From an uncultured archaeon (GTDB lineage: Archaea; Halobacteriota; Methanosarcinia; Methanotrichales; Methanotrichaceae): 11,083 nucleotides of DNA. The stretch spans positions 1-11,083 of the forward strand of contig CABMDX010000283.1 in the NCBI GenBank assembly GCA_902385025.1, written 5' to 3'. The position numbers and the translations under genes were made by a program. A model generated the notes under the pieces. That model saw nothing but the letters and a program-made list of their open reading frames with translations, did no database searches and was not told the origin of the DNA. This document shows, piece after piece, positions 7,250 to 11,083 of this stretch (position 1 is the first letter of the stretch; the number at the start of each line of letters is the position of its first letter).

Positions 7250-7659
7250 CATTTAATGTTCAGCGCTTTATTAACCTGGGTGTTAAGATCATCGTCAGTT
7301 ATCAGATTGTCATTTCTCCATTCTCTCAAATGTTCCAAAAATCTTAATTTTTTGATGTAGTCCATCTCGTTAATTTTCTTCCCATCTCTGAACTCATCAA
7401 CCTTCTTTTGGGCATCTTGGATCATCTTGTCTGCTGCAGTAATTGTCTCTTGGGGCGCGGCATCAGTTCCCACTTTCGCGTCTTGAGGAATTGGTGTCGG
7501 CATGAGATCATCAGGCCTCTTATAGGTGGGATGAGAGAAGTAATAGAATATTTCTGGATTTACATTATACAATTTGATGTATTCATCCAGAGGATGTACG
7601 TTCCCTTTTCCATCCGTCCAGTCCTGGCCCGGAGAGCCATTTGGCAGGCGCAAGTCCAA
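7249..7659 (-). CDS. SHOCT-like repeat segment downstream of an in-frame TAG
   Basis: This is an open frame of 136 residues if begun at TTG 7659. It is in the same phase as the zinc-ribbon frame upstream and is separated from it only by TAG 7665-7663 and one glycine codon. No usable ribosome-binding site precedes the TTG: GGGA directly abuts it. Independent translation is therefore doubtful, and it is better read as the C-terminal two-thirds of one interrupted gene. The first 60 residues are Gly/Pro/Asp-rich (LPNGSPGQDW, then HPLDEYIKLYNVNPEIFYYF). Residues 70-136 are helical. They contain two sub-repeats of the type seen in the neighbouring secreted protein: DEFRDGKKINEMDYIKKLR and EWRNDNLITDDDLNTQVNKA. 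There is no signal peptide or membrane segment. Function is unknown. Confidence 0.6.
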   Translation of the reverse strand: MDLRLPNGSPGQDWTDGKGNVHPLDEYIKLYNVNPEIFYYFSHPTYKRPDDLMPTPIPQDAKVGTDAAPQETITAADKMIQDAQKKVDEFRDGKKINEMDYIKKLRFLEHLREWRNDNLITDDDLNTQVNKALNIK

Positions 7660-7662
7660 TCC

Positions 7663-7665
7663 CTA
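7663..7665 (-). other. in-frame amber (TAG) codon joining two frames
   Basis: On the minus strand the codons read Val-Glu-Leu-TAG-Gly-Leu-Asp-Leu, with open frame on both sides and no phase change. Removing this stop gives a single 198-codon frame from ATG 7845 to TGA 7249. It may be a nonsense mutation (one C-to-T change from CAG), a read-through or pyrrolysine codon, or a sequencing error. Confidence 0.8.
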
Positions 7666-7845
7666 TAGCTCAACGCAAGGGAGCCAGCTCTTACCTGAAT
7701 CCCCCGTATCCTTGGGCTTAGTTCCTATGCCGCAATTCATGCATATCATTGACTTATTGGCTTGCACATCATCTGCATATATCCAATTCTTGTCAAATCC
7801 GCACTTCAGAAATTTGCATCTCCACCTTTTTACCACTCTTGCCAT
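7663..7845 (-). CDS. Cys4 zinc-ribbon-like protein, 60 residues before TAG
   Basis: This short product has a basic N-terminus (MARVVKRWRCKF) and four cysteines spaced as C-X4-C-X19-C-X2-C (Cys10, Cys15, Cys35, Cys38). The pairs sit in CKFLKCGFD and ICMNCGIG, which is the shape of a zinc ribbon or rubredoxin-like knuckle. A fifth cysteine, Cys57, is near the end. The chain stops at an in-frame TAG just after WLPCVEL, and coding-like sequence resumes immediately, so the intact form is probably a 198-residue protein with a zinc-ribbon head and a helical repeat tail. ATG 7845 begins 36 nt after the stop of the secreted repeat protein, with GGAG about 9-12 nt upstream, so the two are probably co-transcribed. 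I do not recognise a named family. Zinc binding is inferred from spacing only. Confidence 0.65.
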   Translation of the reverse strand: MARVVKRWRCKFLKCGFDKNWIYADDVQANKSMICMNCGIGTKPKDTGDSGKSWLPCVEL

Positions 7846-7881
7846 ATGCTCATCTCCATCCTTTTAGATTTTAAAAAATTT

Positions 7882-9216
7882 TTATGCCTCTCTGGCAAAG
7901 ATCTCATCCTTGGCCTTTGCATAGTCTTCCTCGGTGATGTCCGATTTGTCCAATCTTGCCTTCAGTATCTTCAAGTACTTTGAACTATCAATTAGCCATC
8001 CTGCCCACAAGTCATGGAGATCGCTAAGGTACTTATCCTTGGTCGCGTTGGTAAAATTCTCCTCTAAATCATTCAATACAAGATCTATATTGCTTTTCGC
8101 TTCAGATTTTTCAAATACTTCTGCCTTGCGTGAAGCATAATCGGATTCACTAATATTGTTATTCTCTCTCAGATACTTCAATCTCTCAAGATAAATGGTG
8201 TCGGTTATTTCGAGGTCCTTCCACATTGTATTTAACAGTTGTAGGTATTCTTTGTCGGTGATGCGTTTGTTCTTGAATTCGGCATTAATGAAATTCAGGC
8301 CGTATTCCGTTTTGGCTGCTTTTGACCGGGAGTCGGCTATGAATTTGCTGAGTCCATCGAAATCGCTTTGTTTGATCAGGCCTTTATCCACGCGTGCTTT
8401 CACTGATTCGAGCAATGAGACATCATCTATTTTTTTGCTCTCCCATTTATCTCTCAGCCCGCTGATATACATCTCTGCATTGATTATGCCGCGATCAAAT
8501 TTGTCATTCAATTCGTCCAATTCATCTGTATTTGGCACCCCCTTCTCCGTAGAAGAAGACATGCCGTTGAAGTTCTCCAGCAGTGAGGATATATCGCTTC
8601 CAACAGGGCTTTTCTCGTCAGTTACTCCTGATTCGATTTTGAAGTGCGGACCCGTTATTGAAGTCTCCGCGATCTTCCAGGGGTGCCTGCCGGAACTATA
8701 GTCCAACAGAACTTCTGACAGGCTTCCTGGGCCCTCAATATTGTAGCTTGTAGAGACGCCTGTTTCCGATGAAGGGCTATCGGCTGTAGGTGCATTGAAT
8801 GTGACCCGGCTCTTGGAGGTCAGATTTGTGGAATTTGGTATAGAAAAACCACTGACTGATACGGAGTGCAGCAGGCCGCCTGAACTTCGCATATTTATTG
8901 AGTAGTGATTTGAATTGGATGTTTGATAAATGCCGGTATTGAAACCTGATAGATTTTTTAGATAGAATCGCTTCTCTATACCATCGCTCTTTAAATTGTA
9001 TTCGGAGGTCAGACTCAATTGATTGGGCTTAGATATCAATTGCCTATAATAATATTGTTCACCGCTTCCCCGGGCTGAGTCGCCTGCCATATTGGTGTTC
9101 GTTTGGGCGAGCATATTGCCCGAACCATAGACATGGACCTTCTCAGTAAAGTCATATGCTAGCGATAAAGATGTTAACATTATTATAATTATAATAAATC
9201 TAATAACAAGTTTCAT
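7882..9216 (-). CDS. secreted protein with SHOCT-like helical repeats
   Basis: This is a 444-residue probable Sec-exported protein that I do not recognise. Residues 1-20 form a clear signal peptide (Lys/Arg start, an isoleucine-rich core, then SLSLA with cleavage likely before Tyr21). Residues 21-200 are rich in Ser, Thr, Asn and Gly and look beta-structured. They include GSGNMLAQTNTNMAGDSARG (31-50) and potential N-glycosylation sequons (88, 128, 131). Residues 205-232 are a linker. Residues 233-444 hold three tandem units of about 70 residues, each made of three sub-repeats of the form aromatic-x4/5-Ile-x4-Tyr-Leu-x2-Leu, with Trp258, Trp332 and Trp404 in register. No anchor helix is visible, so it may be released or held by partners. 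GGGGTGA lies 9-10 nt before ATG as ribosome-binding site. Codon use is AT-richer than in the flanking genes. Confidence 0.85.
   Translation of the reverse strand: MKLVIRFIIIIIMLTSLSLAYDFTEKVHVYGSGNMLAQTNTNMAGDSARGSGEQYYYRQLISKPNQLSLTSEYNLKSDGIEKRFYLKNLSGFNTGIYQTSNSNHYSINMRSSGGLLHSVSVSGFSIPNSTNLTSKSRVTFNAPTADSPSSETGVSTSYNIEGPGSLSEVLLDYSSGRHPWKIAETSITGPHFKIESGVTDEKSPVGSDISSLLENFNGMSSSTEKGVPNTDELDELNDKFDRGIINAEMYISGLRDKWESKKIDDVSLLESVKARVDKGLIKQSDFDGLSKFIADSRSKAAKTEYGLNFINAEFKNKRITDKEYLQLLNTMWKDLEITDTIYLERLKYLRENNNISESDYASRKAEVFEKSEAKSNIDLVLNDLEENFTNATKDKYLSDLHDLWAGWLIDSSKYLKILKARLDKSDITEEDYAKAKDEIFAREA
7885..8520 (-). repeat. three tandem ~70-residue units (nine helical sub-repeats)
   Basis: Units cover residues 233-306, 307-378 and 379-444 of the secreted protein. 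Each begins with a helix, reaches a tryptophan 25 residues in, and ends with an Ile/Ser/Thr-x-x-Asp-Tyr/Phe element. Examples in register are DKWESKKIDDVSLLESVK, TMWKDLEITDTIYLERLK and DLWAGWLIDSSKYLKILK. The repeats are conserved at protein pattern level but diverged at DNA level, so the duplication is old. Confidence 0.75.
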
Positions 9217-9240
9217 GTTCAGATTTCACCCCTCTCATCA

Positions 9241-9270
9241 GTAATCTACTTTTAAATAATTAAAGATTAC
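9241..9270 (-). promoter_or_regulatory. promoter region and dyad of the minus-strand pair
   Basis: Perfect 7-base arms GTAATCT (9241-9247) and AGATTAC (9264-9270) flank a 16-nt AT-only-plus-one-C spacer. On the minus strand the spacer reads TTAATTATTTAAAAG, a good archaeal TATA-like element 33-47 nt before the ATG at 9216. A regulator bound to the arms would straddle the TATA box. It shares the 7-16-7 geometry of the dyad at 6525-6554, but the arms differ in sequence. Confidence 0.5.
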
Positions 9271-9464
9271 GAGCCTAATACCGTTTTTAGTTTAGCAATA
9301 TTATAATTAATAATTTCTTATATTTTAAAGTAAACTCTTTTTTGCGGAACTTCTTTGTCTCCTGCCGGATGAAGCGAAATAAGTGAAAGCAAAAATTAAC
9401 ATTGATTTTTTTAAAAAGTTGATTGTGGTTTAAGCGATCCTGCAAAACTTGGCCTTCCAAAAGG

Positions 9465-9473
9465 CAAATAAAC
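9465..9473 (+). promoter_or_regulatory. TATA-like box for cobyric acid synthase, possibly leaderless
   Basis: CAAATAAAC, preceded by a purine-rich AAAAGG, is centred about 26-28 nt before ATG 9495. This is the distance expected between a TATA box and the transcription start in archaea. No ribosome-binding site lies between them, so the transcript may begin at or near the start codon. The more AT-rich runs around 9299-9315 and 9407-9419 are alternatives. Confidence 0.35.
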
Positions 9474-9494
9474 TTGCACGCCTTCGCCGTTCAT

Positions 9495-10973
9495 ATGTCC
9501 CGTTTCCTCGTGGTCCTCGGCACCACCTCCCACTCCGGCAAGAGCACCCTCGTCGCAGCTCTCTGCCGCCTGCTCAGCGATTGCGGCTACCGCGTCGCCC
9601 CCTTCAAGTCCCAGAACATGAGCCACAACTCCTCGGGCACCGAAAATGGCTCTGAGATCGGCATCGCCCAGGCAGTGCAGGCCTGGGCAGCCCGCACCAC
9701 GCCCACTGAGTTCATGAACCCCATCCTCCTCAAGCCCAAGGGCGACCGCACCTCTCAGGTCATAGTCCTCGGAAAGCCTCTGGCCGACAAGTCTGCAGAG
9801 GAGTACTATCGGGGGATCGAGGGCTTGAAAGAGGTCGTGGACAGCTCCATCAAAACGCTTGAGGAGGACTACGACTACATTGTAGTAGAAGGCGCAGGAG
9901 GCGCCGCAGAGATCAACCTCTTCGACAGAGACATCGCCAACATCTATGTGGCCCGATATCTTAAGGCTCCAATCATCCTCGTCGGAGACATCGAGCGAGG
10001 CGGCGTCTTTGCCAGCCTATTTGGTACGGTCAAGCTCCTGCCCGATGATATCCGACCTCTGGTGGCGGGCCTTGTGATCAACAAGTTCCGGGGCGATCCT
10101 GCTATTCTCGGATCGGGCATGAAAACACTGGAGCGCTTGACAGGTGTGCCGGTCCTCGGCGTCCTGCCATATCTGGACCTTGCCATCCCCTCCGAGGATT
10201 CAGTCTCTTTGGGCGATAAAAAACCAGGCTGCGCAGGCGAGGATATTGAAATCGCCGTTATCCGACTTTCCCGCATCAGCAACTTTACAGACTTCGAGCC
10301 TCTGGAGCGCTGCGCTCGCGTCAGGTACGTCAGCCTCTCCGAGCCGCTGGGCAGCCCGGATGCAGTGATAATTCCCGGCACAAAGAACACCATCTCCGAT
10401 CTGAGGGAATTGCAGGAGACGGGCATGGCAGGCCAGATAAAAGACCTTCAATCCCGGCAGAACACGCCGGTCCTCGGCATCTGCGGCGGCTATCAGATGC
10501 TGGGCAAGGAGATAGTCGACTGCGGCATAGAGGACACCATTGGGACGGTCCCGGGCCTCGGCCTGCTCGATGCAACTACCAGATTCGATCTTTACGAAAA
10601 GAGGACTGTTCAGGTCCAAAAGCCGATCACAGGAAGCGGGCCTATTCTGGAGAGCATCCGCGGCCAGGAGGTCAAAGGCTACGAGATTCACATGGGCTTG
10701 ACCTTTCCCGGATGCGAGGCCGCCTTCGGAGACGATGGCGCAGTCTCTCCAAGCGGCCTTGTGATAGGAACATATCTGCACGGAATTTTCGAGAACGATA
10801 ACTTTCGAAATGCGTTTCTTGATTATCTCTACCAGCGGAAGAACCTGGTGCGGGGGCCTGATTCTGCCAGCAAGGGCGGCGGCTTTTGCGCTCTGACAGA
10901 TGCCCTCAAGGAGAACCTGGACATGGAGCCGATCTGGAAGATGCTGGGCTTGTCTCCCAGCCTGGATCCATGA
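9495..10973 (+). CDS. cbiP: cobyric acid synthase (glutamine-dependent amidase)
   Basis: This enzyme (cbiP/cobQ) amidates the b, d, e and g side chains of adenosylcobyrinic acid a,c-diamide using glutamine and ATP, giving adenosylcobyric acid in the corrinoid pathway. From ATG 9495 the product is 492 residues, a normal length. The N-terminal dethiobiotin-synthetase-like half has a P-loop, GTTSHSGKST (9-18), then APFKSQNMSHNS (35-46), MNPILLKPKGD (74-84), VEGAGGAAEINL (131-142) and GDIERGGVFASLFGT (164-178). The C-terminal class I-like GATase_3 half has the nucleophile Cys330 in GICGGYQML, the GYEIHMG block (395-401) and His429 in YLHGIF. A TTG at 9423 would add 24 residues with no counterpart in the family and is not used. 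Corrinoids serve the methyltransferases of methanogenesis. It lies downstream of the AT-rich block, on the opposite strand to it. Confidence 0.95.
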   Translation: MSRFLVVLGTTSHSGKSTLVAALCRLLSDCGYRVAPFKSQNMSHNSSGTENGSEIGIAQAVQAWAARTTPTEFMNPILLKPKGDRTSQVIVLGKPLADKSAEEYYRGIEGLKEVVDSSIKTLEEDYDYIVVEGAGGAAEINLFDRDIANIYVARYLKAPIILVGDIERGGVFASLFGTVKLLPDDIRPLVAGLVINKFRGDPAILGSGMKTLERLTGVPVLGVLPYLDLAIPSEDSVSLGDKKPGCAGEDIEIAVIRLSRISNFTDFEPLERCARVRYVSLSEPLGSPDAVIIPGTKNTISDLRELQETGMAGQIKDLQSRQNTPVLGICGGYQMLGKEIVDCGIEDTIGTVPGLGLLDATTRFDLYEKRTVQVQKPITGSGPILESIRGQEVKGYEIHMGLTFPGCEAAFGDDGAVSPSGLVIGTYLHGIFENDNFRNAFLDYLYQRKNLVRGPDSASKGGGFCALTDALKENLDMEPIWKMLGLSPSLDP

Positions 10974-10974
10974 G

Positions 10975-11009
10975 CTTTTCCCCTTTTTTGCAGTCCACAA
11001 TCCTTTTTG
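10975..11009 (+). terminator. T-run terminator candidate after cobyric acid synthase
   Basis: Three T-runs (10976-10979, 10984-10989 and 11004-11008) follow within 36 nt of the stop, separated by C-rich stretches. No stable hairpin is evident. U-runs alone can stop archaeal RNA polymerase. The gap to the next gene is only 60 nt, so some read-through is likely. Confidence 0.35.
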
Positions 11010-11033
11010 CCGCTCGCCCCCTGCATCACTCTG

Positions 11034-11083
11034 ATGAAGCTTGGCGTGCTCTTCTCAGGTGGAAAGGATTCGGTCTATGCCTG
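11034..11083 (+). CDS. probable diphthine-ammonia ligase, 5' fragment
   Basis: Only the first 16 codons and two bases of the next fall inside the window. They read MKLGVLFSGGKDSVYA. The SGGKDS PP-loop preceded by a short hydrophobic strand directly at the N-terminus is typical of the archaeal N-type ATP pyrophosphatase family that includes diphthine-ammonia ligase (Dph6). That enzyme performs the last amidation of diphthamide on elongation factor 2. Other PP-loop proteins of the alpha-hydrolase type share this start, so the assignment rests on the match to the Dph6-like form V-L-F-S-G-G-K-D-S-V-Y-A. No clear ribosome-binding site precedes the ATG. It lies 60 nt after the cobyric acid synthase stop. 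Confidence 0.7.
   Translation, partial: MKLGVLFSGGKDSVYA

Noticed and set aside
7663..7665. Confident call of pyrrolysine at the in-frame TAG
   Set aside because: No pyl genes are in the window, TAG is used freely as a normal stop in neighbouring genes, and no pyrrolysine insertion context can be judged from sequence alone. Kept only as a hypothesis.
7408..7867. Overlapping plus-strand frames across the zinc-ribbon region
   Set aside because: They are short, overlap each other, and are complements of the Cys4 and repeat-coding frame. No initiation signals.
8195..8701. A 168-codon plus-strand frame opposite the secreted repeat protein
   Set aside because: The minus-strand frame has a signal peptide, a ribosome-binding site and repeats. 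This one is a Ser/Leu-rich complement of it.
7180..9420. Insertion sequence or integrated element
   Set aside because: No transposase, integrase, terminal inverted repeats, target duplication or tRNA end could be found around the AT-rich block.
9217..9494. Possible cobalamin riboswitch upstream of cobyric acid synthase
   Set aside because: No B12-box-like core or long structured leader is visible. The segment is low-complexity AT-rich DNA and the gene may be leaderless.
10200..11000. A 266-codon minus-strand frame opposite cobyric acid synthase
   Set aside because: Antisense to a complete conserved enzyme, with no ribosome-binding site or recognisable motif.

Overview
The window looks like a chromosomal stretch of a methanogenic archaeon, most likely a Methanothrix (Methanosaeta)-type member of the Methanosarcinales. 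Supporting this are an archaeal-type ribosomal protein S2, an archaeal mevalonate-route cluster that includes isopentenyl phosphate kinase, an archaeal-length RNase J, a cobyric acid synthase and a PP-loop diphthine-ammonia ligase. The genus is an inference from gene content and sequence style, not from a search.

Region 1 (1-6520, + strand) is a tightly packed seven-gene run: rpsB, a MEMO1-family gene, mevalonate kinase, isopentenyl phosphate kinase, type 2 IPP isomerase, RNase J and a GGPP-type prenyl synthase. Gaps are between -4 and about +15 nt, so it probably behaves as one operon. Four of the genes act on the road from mevalonate to the C20 chain of archaeal ether lipids. The kinase/decarboxylase or dehydratase steps between mevalonate phosphate and isopentenyl phosphate are not encoded here. 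The remaining genes tie this lipid module to translation and RNA processing.

Region 2 (6521-7155, + strand) holds two small genes behind their own promoter-like segment: a His-rich 78-residue protein and an unrecognised 98-residue protein. Upstream of the first is a perfect dyad, GTATTAC-N16-GTAATAC, whose layout resembles nickel-regulator (NikR) operators.

Region 3 (about 7180-9420, - strand) is a visibly AT-richer block. It carries a secreted protein ending in nine short SHOCT-like helical sub-repeats. A second reading frame follows it, with a Cys4 zinc-ribbon-like head and two more of the same sub-repeats, and this frame is interrupted in phase by a single TAG codon. This block is the most unusual part of the window. 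It may be a pseudogenised pair, an amber-readthrough gene, or an undescribed repeat-protein pair.

Region 4 (9495-11083, + strand) returns to GC-rich housekeeping sequence: a complete cobyric acid synthase (cbiP/cobQ) and the first 16 codons of a probable diphthine-ammonia ligase cut by the window edge. I saw no tRNA, rRNA, CRISPR array or insertion sequence.
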